Source: Gymnogyps californianus
Taxonomy: Eukaryota; Chordata; Aves; Accipitriformes; Cathartidae
Direction: 5' to 3'
Length of the DNA stretch: 64,000 bases
Assembly (NCBI RefSeq): GCF_018139145.2
Contig: NC_059485.1
Coordinates: 15,375,698-15,439,697, forward strand
The notes beneath the pieces are model-generated. The model saw nothing but the letters and a program-made list of their open reading frames with translations, was not told the origin of the DNA and searched no databases. Position numbers and translations under genes: made by a program. This document shows, in pieces, positions 24,501 to 35,900 of the stretch (position 1 is its first letter; each line of letters begins with the position of its first letter).

Positions 24501-26838
24501 CAGCCAGGTTCTGCGCAGCCACAGGAATACCTAGATTAATTATTTCTTCTTCATTCCGTATGAATGCCCATAGTACACTGAGAAATAAAGATAGGATTAA
24601 AAACAAACAAAAAATACTCTGAAGAAACGAATAGTTTCTGTGGAACTCCCTATTTAGAGTAAGAATATTGCTAGGTGACAGGTGTTTAGCTTATGTGATA
24701 TGCACTATGGATATGATGAGTGAAATTATATAAAAAGTTTTGCACACTTAAACATTCTAATTCCATGATTACATAACATGAATTTCTCTTTTCTATTTGC
24801 CCCATTTATGTTCCCCTTCTGTTAACATTCAAGTAATCCACTGATACAGACACAATGTCTGCAGATGGTGAATTGTGAAGTGAACTTGAAGAATCTCGTA
24901 GTTCTTTCACAACTTTTCTGTTCAGTCTCATCTGAACAATATTACAAACACCATGGAGCAGAACACTCAAGGATACTTTTGTTGAAAACATAAAAATACA
25001 GTAAAGATGGTAATTTTTAAGATATTCTGCACATGGTAAACAACACTAATAACAGCTAAGTTTTCATTATTATGTATGCATGTATATATTTAGATACAAC
25101 TTCTAAGAGCACAACTGCATATTTATATAGTCAAATTAGTATATTCAATATGATACTGAGCACATACTACTAACCTATAACACTGAGCAGTAACACATTT
25201 GCATTTCATAAAGAGATTTCATTTAAGTTTGGATCTAGCAGATTTGCCAACTACATCTTAAACGAACGTAGAATTTACAAACAGCGTGTATATATAGATT
25301 AAAAAAATTGAGATATTCCTGTTTTTCTATGTCTGCTTCCTGGAAAGTTATTTTTCATACCTACTATGTCACCTGCTCTACAAAATATGAGTTTAAAATG
25401 TGTTATCCCATTTAGGTTCTAATCTACAACTTATTTATGAGAATATAAAAGTAGAGTATTTCTGATTTTACGGTTCTTCTGTCCTGGCTAAAATAATTGC
25501 ACATTAATTTCAAAAGACAACTTTTCTTTGGGTGGAATCAAAAGAAGGGAGAGAATCATACATAAGAAATTTTCTATTCCTACAAGCAACCAAAAAACCC
25601 CACCTTAAAATGGGACGTGGGACAAATAAGATTAACAAGATATTAACAAATGTTAACTACAGTAGGTTCTACCTGCATAATTTAAAAAAAAAAAATCCCT
25701 ATCATGTAAATCAATTTAGAGATATCCATTATTTGTGTCAGATAATAACGAATTAGTAAGAACTGTAATTAAAAATATTCTAATAGGAATTGCTAAAATC
25801 AGAAGACAAGGCATAGTTATATGCCTATAGATTTATATCATAAATGCCATGTAAACTTTAAATTATGTAAACTTTAATCATGAAAAATCTAATTTTTGCT
25901 GCCTCATTCCAGCAAGACTTTTGATTAAATACTGCATTTAGGAAGTACAACTCATTAATAGCCAGTAAATTATTACACATCTTGATATTTATATCTTACA
26001 ACCTATCTCACACCTTGCCATGAAGATTTCTTTGAGTGCTTATATTTTGTGACTTCTGGGAAGAGACAACTGCTGTTCTACCATTTTTGTTTTGTTTTTC
26101 AAATTGTTAAAGAAAACTTCAGATCAAGAGAGTCTTTACTGCGCGTAGAAAATATAGGTAGCGATCTGTTCAACCAAATTAGCTAAGAAGAATGACACAT
26201 GCTACTCAGTTGCAAGGATTCTTTGTGTAATAACACTAAAAAAAATAAGATTGGGTGAAGAGGGGAAGGAGAGAAGAATAACTGCCAAACTTTCTGTGAA
26301 AAGTTCATATCAAGATTTTTCAGCTAAATCCAGAGAGATATTTACTACGCAAAAGCTAGCAGATATGTAATCAATACTCCAGTACACTGCCTCCTTATGA
26401 TAAATTATTAATAGCTGAGGGAGAGATTGTCTTCTTAAATGTAAATTACTTTAATGATAAAAACATGGTTGAAACATTGATCATCCATCCTCCACTTCAA
26501 ATCTGAACTACCTGAAAAAACCTAATGTCTCTGTTAGGCCTCCAGGGCGAAGGGTATTCTGTTGCCTGCAGTGGCATTACCTACATCTGTCGGTTGAGTA
26601 AAAAAGTACTTCTGGGACAAAACAAAGGCGCTTCACAGAGATTATAGATAAATTAAAGAGAAATGTCTCATTTATTTATATTAGAACAGACTAAAAAAAG
26701 CATCTGTGTATACATACATTCCCACCTTGAAGGATTCACCAATTCCTTTACCAGTACATGTATCACTATAAGGGTACCCTGCAATAATGACTAGCAAAGC
26801 TCCTTTTCTGTAGAAAGAAAAGGACATACTTTGAGACA
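21501..26838. other. Unassigned AT-rich noncoding DNA
   Basis: About 5.3 kb contains no supportable gene. The 101-codon plus frame at 23320-23625 has no recognisable motif. A (TTA)n-like stretch lies at 24007-24022. The C/T homopolymer is listed separately. The rest is unique AT-rich sequence. Confidence 0.55.
22581..22618 (+). repeat. Poly-C (29) followed by poly-T (9)
   Basis: There are twenty-nine uninterrupted cytosines and then nine thymines. The minus strand is an A9-G29 run with strong G-quadruplex potential. It is not embedded in a recognised transposon. The exact length is assembly-sensitive. Confidence 0.95.
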
Positions 26839-26872
26839 GATATATATATATTTATACACACACATACATAAT
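26839..26872. repeat. Compound (TA)n/(CA)n microsatellite
   Basis: A short alternating (AT) block is followed by TTTATACACACACATACATA. This is a simple compound dinucleotide repeat just upstream of the LTR that begins at 26939. Confidence 0.8.
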
Positions 26873-27119
26873 AGAGTCTGATTCTTGTTTCCTGTATCTT
26901 CTCCTATTCCTGAATTCAAATGCTTTGATAGCATACTATGATGGGATAACCTTGGCCAGCAGCCAAACACCCACCCAGTCAGTCACTCACTCTCCTCCTT
27001 AACAAGAAAGGGGAAGAAAATAAGATGGAAAAGCTTGTGGGTCGAGATAAAGACAGGGAGATCACTTACCAATTGCAGTCACAGGCAAAACAGAGTCAAC
27101 TTGGGGAAAATAAATTCAA

Positions 27120-27125
27120 TTTATT
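27120..27125 (-). terminator. LTR polyadenylation signal AATAAA
   Basis: TTTATT on the plus strand gives AATAAA in the sense direction of the LTR, inside the conserved GGCAATAAATTG context. It is equivalent to the signal at 44142-44147 in the related LTR. Confidence 0.6.
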
Positions 27126-27322
27126 GCCAATTAAAATAGATTTGGATAGTGACAAACAAACAAAACCAAAATTAAAACAACACCTCCCCCCCTCTTTTCC
27201 AGGCTCAACTTCATTCCTTCATTTCTCACTCCTCTGCCTACCCTGAGCAGCACAAGGGGATGGGGAATGGGGGGTTGTGGTCAGTCCTCTCTGCTGCTCC
27301 TTCCTCCTCACACTCTACCCCT

Positions 27323-27554
27323 GCTCCAGCGTGGGCCCTTCCCATGGGCTGCAGTCTTTCAGGGAAAAAAATCTGCTCCTGCATGGTTCTCCACGGCCTG
27401 CGGCTCCTGTCAGGAAAATCTGTTTCAGTGTGGGCTCCCCACGGGCCATAGTTCTTTCAGGAAATATCTGCCTGTTCTCGTGTGAGGTCCTCCACGGGCT
27501 GCAGGGAAATACCTGCTCCACCATTGGCTCCCCATGGGCTGCCGGGGAATCTCT
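27323..27554 (-). repeat. LTR-internal array, about five 46-bp units
   Basis: On the plus strand each unit starts near GCTCC(A/T)GC and runs through a CC(A/C)(C/T)GGGC(T)GCAG-type core to a GGAAAT(A)(C)CT end. Unit lengths vary between about 40 and 52 bp. Unit starts are near 27323, 27375, 27423, 27471 and 27515. The homologous part of the 44-kb LTR has about three recognisable units, so copy number differs between insertions. Confidence 0.7.
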
Positions 27555-27778
27555 GCTCCGGCACCTGGAGCACATCTTCCCCCTCTTCCTTCTCTGACCT
27601 TGGAATTTGCTGTGTCCTGCCGTGGGGCCAATGCATGCAGCCCCTGACCTCCTCCCACAGAGGCTACCCCTGCAGCTCCCCACCGCCAACACCTGGACGT
27701 GGACACCCAATACACATACGAATACTCTCCGAGAACTCTTAAGACTACATGAACACTGACGGAAAAGCAATATCATCT

Positions 27779-27892
27779 TGGGTTTGTTGGGGGTTTTTTT
27801 GTTTGGTGTTTCGGGGGTTTTTTTGTTTGGTTTTGGTTTTTTTGGGGGAGGGGTTGTTTGGTTGTTTGGTTGGGGGTTTTTTCAAGAGAAGA
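27779..27892 (+). repeat. G/T-rich low-complexity tract
   Basis: This is a run of alternating GGGG and TTTTTTT blocks (GGGTTTGTTGGGGGTTTTTT and similar). It has several G4-5 runs close together, so it could form a G-quadruplex on the plus strand. It lies just downstream of the 26939-27716 LTR. Similar but shorter tracts occur at 48448-48494, and on the opposite strand at 35302-35338 and 54910-54945. Confidence 0.8.
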
Positions 27893-30285
27893 AGATATTA
27901 CAGGGTCATTGGAAATTGTAAAGTCACTGGTGATCAGAAATGTGGAACTTTGTATTACCATTCAGTTCAGTTTGCATGCAGATCTAAAGTGGGCATCTGA
28001 CAGTAACAATTCTATTTTCTTTTATGGTGTAAGTGTAAGAGGACTGTGTTTTAAAATGCAGTTGTTCTGAGAATACTCCTCTGGCATTAACTGTAAGCAT
28101 GGCGATGAACTTGTAAAGCAAGTAGTTAGAAACTTTGTAGAAGTCTACCTGTACCTGCAATGGAGAAGCAGAAGATCCTGGAAACAAGAATGGCAAATTA
28201 ACCAGGTGAGTATAACATCTGTTTATTCCATCCGTGATGTAAGAGCACAGTTTTTATGGTCACAGATCAGATCTAGTGTTAAATAGTTACCATTTATAGC
28301 AGAAAGGATTCCTCTGCCAACCTACAGTAACATCCCAACAACAAACCGTTCATCAGATCGCTATTGTTATTGCATTGTTAACATTTCCAGAAGACAAGAT
28401 CAAGCCTTGGACATTTACAATCTACTCTCACAGTATATCAATGAGTTCTACATAGTAACATTAGCAAAATTTCACAGGAGATTTGGGAAACTATCCTAAG
28501 AACATGTCATAACTCTGACAGACTTACAAACAAACAGTAAATTATTTTTCCCATTGAACTTAGGATCTATTTTCTTGACAACAGCAAGGAAACACAGCAA
28601 TGGCAAAATAAATAAATCAGCCACAGAAAAGACTGGAAACTGGTTAAGAGTTCAAAATGATCCCACTTTCTTTAAGCAGAGTAAGAAAAACATTTCCTAA
28701 ATAAAAGCTAGAAGCTGAACAGATGATACAAATGATGAGGAAAATGCTGTATCCAAGGTAATTCTCACTGCAGAAAGATAAAATCCTACATTGTAGTGAA
28801 TCCATATGCTGGGGAGATTCAGTGAGTTTTATTCATATCAAAATGGGAATCTCTCCATCGATGAGTCTACATCATTCAGAACTCAATATAACCTTTCCTA
28901 CACGAACAAAATGAGGATAAATTATTTCCTTTGACAGAAGTAAAGAATTTTAATTTGAATTTCATGTTAAGGGTCTTGAACTATGTTAAATCACTTAGAA
29001 GAAAGTAATTCTCTGGACAATGAGAAGACAGAACAAAATGGCTATGCATGTCATATATGGCTATGTGCCATATATCTCCACATGGACAAAATAAAAATTA
29101 TCCCTTATCAGATACAGAGGGCTAAGGTTGAACAGTTCTACTGGTAGCACACACACCACCTCTGAGGATTAAGGTTACGGGGGAGCGTTCTCCTCCTTTG
29201 CGTTGTACAATACAGTATAGCAAGCTCAAGGCAACCCTGCTTTCTCTGCAGTGGAGAGAGTACAGGTATTTTCTCCCCTTCCAACAGTGATTTCTCCCCA
29301 TGAAGGGCCCTTAATTAAGCACCACACTAACTCTTCGTGATTTTGTTTTGTCTTGCTTTTTAAAACTAAAATTCTGTGCATTGCAACAAGTTAATACCTT
29401 AGGCCAATCCTCATGTCTTAGTGCATTATTCAAACTGCTTACACAAAAGTATATGACAGACTGATATTTAATACATTATATAGTGCCTGTTCACTAGCCC
29501 CACTAAAATCGCCCTTTTTCACCCAACAGTGTTTTATCTATTTTGTTTTATTTTATGCTTACATAAGTAAAAGTGAATGTAGAATGACTTCTGTCAGAAA
29601 GTTAAATAAAAATGAAGTACCAGTGGCAGTCATTATTAACAAATCTCATTGTATTTCATTGATTCTGTGAAATTTTGTGAGTTACAACAGCAACTTCATA
29701 GTATCACCTAATAGTTACACAGTTCTCTTCTCCCCAGAGGAGACCAATATACTTAAAAAACTGATACAAAAATTATGCATTGTGAAACATTTAATCCACC
29801 AGTGAAAGAATGTCTTATGAGAGAAATAAGGCAGTTTCAATAGGGCACAGCATCACTACACGTAATCTGAGAAAAGGAAGTGAAGAACATCTTTGAAATG
29901 TATCCTTTTGATACAATCAAGAGGCTTCTTACACATGATAAAGGTCATATCGGTACACCATGGAAATTAAAAAGCAGGTTATCCCGAAGAGCTAGGTTCA
30001 GTTCTTCTACTATCATATAACAATAACAACAAACAACAGCCAAACCCTCAATACAAAACAGTACGCAAAGTTTAAAATAAAGATAGCTTGGTCAGTTTTA
30101 TCCCCCTGAAAATAATCCCCCATGTGTAACATGAACACACCATTTAAGGGTTACAGTTGTGAGAACACTCATGGAAGTGGACCTCCACTGATACTGGAAT
30201 GGTGTTCATTTTAATATGGAAAATACGGTATGCTTTTTAGGGTAGGTCTTGATTTTGAAAGTATAGAAAGAAAAATGTTGTGACA
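27893..30285. other. Unassigned noncoding DNA with one exon-like segment
   Basis: No gene is supported. At 28141-28205 a 65-nt open segment lies between TTTGTAG and a strong donor ACCAG|GTGAGTAT. One frame reads through without stops and contains T-C-T-C-N-G-E. The preceding pyrimidine tract is poor and I do not recognise the peptide, so I do not call an exon. Around 29150-29330 is a non-repetitive stretch with AAGGGCCCTTAATTAAGC. The rest is AT-rich. Confidence 0.5.
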
Positions 30286-30290
30286 GAATG

Positions 30291-30690
30291 TATGTTGTGG
30301 TTTACAATTTATGTTACTTTAAAAAGACCTATGGGATTAGGTGGAAGCCCCCTGCAGAAAAGGAAAGAGTGGCCCCTCCTTTGGGCGCTACCAAGTATGC
30401 TCACTGAGGAGATGGTTCCCAAGTTCAGAACAGGTAGGCACAAGATGACAGCAGGGAACCAGCCACTCAAATAGAGTCAGAAAAAACACAGTGATGAGCA
30501 GGGAGCAGCCAGAAGGCTCTCTGTGGCAAACAGAGAACTTCACAGGGGCTAAAGGGAACATGGCAGAGTTTGCTACAACTTAGAAAGTCAGCAGCTGAAA
30601 CCAAGTCTGTAAGCAAGGACCTGCCTCTAAGGACACAGTAGGTAGGGGAAGAGTTGTATATAAACCCCTTTTATTTATTACTTATTTGCT
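30291..30690 (+). promoter_or_regulatory. Possible LTR-like promoter with TATA box
   Basis: A block of about 400 bp, more GC-rich than its flanks, ends in AGTTGTATATAAACCCCTTT, with TATATAAA at 30657-30664. An ATTTATTACTTATTTGCTCTGAG stretch follows. A lone TATA box at the end of a purine-rich, repeat-like block suggests the U3/R part of an old LTR reading on the plus strand. The block begins TGTTGTGGTTTA, but I found no matching end or target duplication. Confidence 0.33.
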
Positions 30691-32308
30691 CTGAGTCTTC
30701 TGTTCAAAAATCTAAGCATTCTAGTTTTAGATCTAATAGAACCTGTCATTTACAATATGTAAAAAGCCTTTCAGCTTTCTTTGGGGAGAACTCTATAAGG
30801 AGGTCTATTTAAATCCACTTAAAAGATCCAGCTGACTCAGGGTCTTATTATGTAAGTGTATGATCATATTACTGACAGCCAAAAAAGAGCAAAATAGAAT
30901 GGGAAAACCAATTGGCCTGTCAACATTTCTTGCAAAATTGAGGACATACACACAGTATCGGAACAGATTAATTGTCACGTAAGCAGGATAATTTTCAGTC
31001 TGATGTATAGATTGTATCTCCAAACACTAAACATTGTTAAGATTTTGGTGAATGAAGCAAAGTGAGAATCTTATTTTGCTGTTTCCAACAAAAACGAACA
31101 AAATCCCTCAAAATAGTTAGCTGCAGGTCAGAAGTCTGGTTTCAGAAGCGTGCAAGACAAACTGCATTAACCTTCTGGAGATTATCCTAACTCTTCTGAC
31201 TATTTTATTCGTAGATAAAATAAAAAAGGCAAGGATCCCTTTTGATACAGAAGAGGTAAATTTCGCCCCGCCCCGGGGTAGAAAACATATTGCAAAGATC
31301 TGCTGCTAATGTAGTGTAAACCATATTGAAATGTCATTGCAAAAAGGTTGACTGTTAGATTTCTAGTATTGCTACAAGGCTTCAGAAAAAGAAAAAAAGA
31401 TTCTTGCAACACAGTAACAATTCTGATGAAAGAGTTAATCTTTCTGACTTGATGCTAGTTTTATATACCAGTCTAAGTCAGGACAGGATTTTTCCAATTT
31501 TACTTACATATTTCTTTCTGACAGTTGCCACCACCAAATTAAATGTTTCCTTTCAACATATTTCATATTTTGTAGTATGTTACATTTCAGTTAAATATAA
31601 GGCTAACTTTATCCTTTGGATAAATACCTAGTTCCCTACTAATTTAGGCTGTCTCCTGAAAGAAGTATTTAACGCTGTTGAATCTGTGGAGGGCATTTTG
31701 GCTGAATAGACTGGGATAAAAGTGTGACCTGAGCAGGTGTTATAGCTCAGCCCGGCTGCCTGTCACTTGCAGATGCTACCAAGTAGTTTCTCAGGCTCCA
31801 TATTGACGTATAACGCAACTGCCATACCTGTCAGCTACTAAGGTTAAGTCTCAATATAATCAAGCTACTACCTCCCTGACAAACTCAGTTCATATTTTGT
31901 TCTTGCAGTTTCCTAGCTGGCCCATTTTACTCTGGAACATATTGCAGCTGGAAGCAAAAACTTTTATAGCCAGAGAAAATCTGTCCTGAGCAGCAAGTTA
32001 AGTCTCTGGCTTCATATCCCTAAAAGTCCCTTAACCTTCCTAAATAATTTTGTGAAGGCAAATATTTATTTTTTTTTCCTGGCTTCAGAAGATGGGGAGA
32101 AAAATATATTCTTGCTTACTTACAAAATGACTTTTAAGGACACAAGTGGGAGTTGGAATTCCAATTCATAGAGGAATTCTTTTTAAGTTGAAACATGTAG
32201 CAGAATTTCTATTCACTGTACTCCCAACTTGTCTTGCAATTTATACTATGACTGGCATAAAGGACATTTGCTATACAAATAATACTTGAAAACTAAAAAC
32301 AATGATAG
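30691..32308. other. Unassigned AT-rich noncoding DNA
   Basis: No gene or named repeat is supported. A short GC motif CCCCGCCCCGGGG lies near 31265. Several short frames on both strands look like chance. Confidence 0.55.
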
Positions 32309-32313
32309 GGTAT

Positions 32314-32898
32314 TGTCGTGATTTAACCCCAGCCAGCAGCTAAGTACCACACAGCTGCTCGCTCACTCCTCCCCGCCCCTGTGGGATGGGGAGGAGAATC
32401 AAAAACAAGTAAAACTCATGGGTTGAGATAAGAACAGTTTAATAATTGAAATAAAAAATAAAATGATAATTGTAATGAAAAGGAAGATAACAAAAAGAGA
32501 GTGAAATATAACCCAAGAAAGATGAGTGATCCACAATGCAATTGCTCAACACCCGCTGACCGATGCTCAGCCAGTCCCTGAGCAGTGATCTGCCCCTCCC
32601 AGCCAACTCCCCCCAGTCTATATACTGGACATGACGTCATATGTTATGGAATATTCCTTTGGCCACTTTGGGTCAGCTGTCCTGGCTGTGTCCCCTCCCA
32701 GCTTCTTGTGCCCCTCCAGCCTTCCTGCTGGCTGGGCACGAGAAGCTGAAAAATCCTTGACTTAGTATAAACACTACTTAGCAACAACTGAAAACACCAG
32801 TGTGTTATCAACATTATTCTCATCCTAAATCCAAAACACAGCACTATACCAGCTACTAGGAAGAAAATTAACTCTATCCCAGCCTCTATACCAGGACA
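32314..32898 (-). mobile_element. ERV solo LTR with perfect 5-bp target duplication
   Basis: This is a complete LTR of 585 bp. The plus strand starts TGTCGTGATTTAACCCC and ends ATACCAGGACA; the sense direction is minus. GGTAT flanks both sides (32309-32313 and 32899-32903), an exact 5-bp target duplication. Bird ERVL-type elements commonly leave 5-bp duplications, so an ERVL-like origin is inferred. Sense-strand signals are an intact CRE/ATF palindrome (32632-32639), a TATA box (32619-32624) and an ATTAAA-type polyadenylation signal (32438-32443). No internal retroviral genes remain, which points to recombination between the two LTRs. It is closely related to the 50649-51262 copy. In birds I recognise this TGTCGTGGTTTAACC family as widespread in Neoaves. 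Confidence 0.88.
32619..32639 (-). promoter_or_regulatory. LTR core promoter: CRE plus TATA
   Basis: On the minus strand the order is TGACGTCA (perfect CRE/ATF palindrome, 32632-32639), a 7-bp gap, then TATATA (32619-32624). A CRE directly upstream of a TATA box is a classic compact retroviral U3 promoter layout. The sister LTR at 50 kb keeps its TATA box, but its CRE position reads TGACATTC on the plus strand, so the site is lost there. Confidence 0.65.
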
Positions 32899-32903
32899 GG
32901 TAT

Positions 32904-35900
32904 AAAATTTTAACCGTTGGAATAAGTTGAATTTTGTGCTTTATATGGAACAGTAGTCATTTTGGGACTCAGTACAGTGTCTTCTACTGAGAAATCCCAG
33001 AGCCAGAATGATACTTTTCCAGCACTTGGCAAGATAGTGGAGCAGGGACTCTCACACCTAACTCTTCCCTAGGGATAGGAATTATTCTTTTCTTCTTAAT
33101 GGACTGAAAAATATAGAATACAAAATTTGACTTCAAAAACTTATTTGAAAATATTATTATGCATATTTGCAAATACACACTTTTGGGCACAGAAGTGGCA
33201 AGTCTTTTCATGTGTAACGCTTGTTCATGTAAAACAGTCTTTCTAAATGGAATGAAACAACTCTGAGAAGTCAGTTAGGCTATCAAACACAGACACTTAT
33301 TCATGTAACCAGCACTTGCTACATAAATACCTTATAGAGTATACATCAAACACAGCACATTTAGAGTACCGAATTACCTGCTGCAACACAGTTCATGTGC
33401 ATTCAAGCAACAATAAAGGTGAAATAAGAAAATATTGTCAAGATAACAAACGTTTGGCACATATCATAAGCTAATATTAAACAAACGGGATTTTTCCAAC
33501 CAATATACTTGTCCTATATATATGTATATACATATAAAGACATGTAGTAACTTTTTTTTATGTTGGTCAGGACAAAAGGAGCCTTAACTTTTCATATTGG
33601 AATTAAACCAGTATGAGTAAATCCTTTAAACAAAATAGTATAGCTACACGAAATCCCCTGAAACAATAATTTGTAACTATTTTTCTCTGCACTTCATAAA
33701 TAATGAATAGTTAAAAAGAAAAACAACCCACTAGTAACACAATTTTTCATGCACTAGTTATGCAAGCAGGCTACAAGATCCTCTAAGTATGAGGAAAGTT
33801 GAAGTGGATAGCACTTTGTTTTTTAAGGAAAAATTAAATTATTTTGACACCTTGCAGTCATTTTTCCTCACAGATGGATTTTTAAACCTTCTGAAAAAAA
33901 AACGTGTTTTGCAAGTGAAACAGTTTACAAAACTGTTTAGACTACAAACCCATTATTCTTTTAATCTAACATCATAAAAATGTTTCTTCTCACAAGTAAC
34001 CATCTATTTATTTTTTTGTTATAGATTTCTACCTCGAACACTTATTCATAATCTGGCAAGGTAATTTTAGTATGCTTCTATAAATAATTATGAGTGACTT
34101 AATTTAAAAAAAACACTGTAAAAGGGAAACTCTCACCCACACTAGATTCCCAAATGTGAAAAATAATTTGCCTGAATATCTTTACTTTTCTCTTTTTTTC
34201 ATGGAAAATTTTACGTGCCTGGGGAAACAAGGTCATTAGAAAGTGAATATAAAACTATTAGATATATTTACCTTACACTTCATGTTCTTCAAGCAGGTAA
34301 TTTGGATAATCTTTCAGTAATCACAGCGCAATGCTACCAAAAGAGTTTCTATTTCTTTCTAATAACTACATCCCATTAGATATTTAAAGAATACATGATG
34401 TTGAGGTATAAAATGTAATAGTATAACAGACAACACAAAAATCCCAAAAGGCTAATACAGGAAAGAAGGATATTAGGAATGCCATTATTCTTGGTGGGAA
34501 CTGGTCACGGTGCTAAGCCTCACACTGTTGCTTCCTTTGAAAACTATATTCATGGATACAGCTTTCATTTCATGTCTAACCCAAAGTCACGGTAAGACAT
34601 ATCAAACGATACCACAATTGAATGTCATTTGCTTCATCTCTGGAGTTTTCCTTGGACAATTCCTACCAAAATATCTCAGGTTAAATTATAAAATCTGATG
34701 AGATCAGTCCACCAAGATATGATTGAACAGCTTATATTAAAAAAAGAATGTCAAAACTTCAGAAAAATTGGACCCAAAACCTCTTAACCTTTTTTTACAG
34801 TACTTCTTAAAGGTGTGCTATATAAACAAACCACGTTTATTTGTGTTGATTCTTCCATTACTGCTATCCATTACAGCTGCAAAACACAGGTCTGTCACTA
34901 GACCAAAACCCTACTAGTGCCAAAGCAGTATATTCCACTTCATCCAAAAGATCCACTGAATAATCCCATCAAGGCTAAAAGCATGGATCTGTCTCAGGAA
35001 TATCCTACCAGATCTAGGACTTAGAGCTAATGCTGAATCTTGAATTTCCTCCTCAGGAATTAAACACAGGTCCACATACTCTTGGATACCATCTGAAAAT
35101 CAGGCTGTCACACAGTCACAGTGGGCTGTCAGTGAACCTGCCAGTTCACAGTCCTCGTCAGCATTCACAGAGATTCACGCTTACAGCAGCACAGAAGCCT
35201 CCATTTGCTGAAACAAACTTAGTCGTATTTGCTCGCAGAATGCAAGACTTGGCAGCATGTAAAGGAAAAGGGAGCTTCCACCACTAAGTATGCACAGACA
35301 CTCAAAAAAACCCCCACCCCAAAAACAACCACCCCCAAATTATGTACTGGAGTTCTTAGAGGAATTCAGTCTTCTGTATGTCCATTATTTACCATCATCC
35401 CTTACCTTAATCACATTGGGAAAACAGTCTAAAATTCTCAGCTGGGAAATAATCTTACTAAAGTGTTAGTAAGGTATATGTATGGTTATGTAGTTTCATA
35501 ACATAACATCTATACTTGCATCTTCCAAAGTAACTGAAAAAACTACCACCATTCTCCAAATACACAAAGAATTAACACTTTTGTATGTGCTAAGTTGAAA
35601 TTAACAAAAAAATACAATGAAAAGAGACTTGCACAGTATTTATTTCATAGGTAGTTAAAAGTAATTGAAGAACGGCTCTTGCTTTTTATACATATATTTG
35701 AAAATTATGAAATAAGATTTACTGTAACTGAAATATATAAATGGCACAGCATGTTTAAAGAGGAATAAATTGCTTCAAGTTTTTTCAGTAATGAAGAGGC
35801 CAGATAAGTTATTTTTATGCATGCAATTGGCAGAATAAGTTCAAACATTATTTTGCACACTGTGAGTGCATCTTACTATCCTTTTTAGAATTCAGATAAT

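Larger units (their letters stand above)
26939..27716 (-). mobile_element. ERV solo LTR, array-bearing family
   Basis: Long terminal repeat of an endogenous retrovirus; the sense strand is minus. The plus strand begins TGATGGGATAACCTTGGCC and passes AGCTTGTGGGTCGAGATAAA. It carries a reverse-strand AATAAA polyadenylation signal at 27120-27125 and then a GC-rich array at 27323-27554, ending near CCCAATACACA. The order matches an ERV LTR family I recognise from bird genomes. The flanks TACTA (26934-26938) and TACGA (27717-27721) agree at 4 of 5 positions, suggesting a decayed 5-bp target duplication. No gag, pol or env sequence adjoins it, so it is a solo LTR. The 153-codon minus frame at 27315-27776 is just the array read as codons. 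Confidence 0.72.

Noticed and set aside
27315..27776. 153-codon minus-strand open frame
   Set aside because: It lies across the GC-rich tandem array of an ERV LTR. The repeated S-C-R/G-E-P pattern comes from the array units, with no domain or start context.
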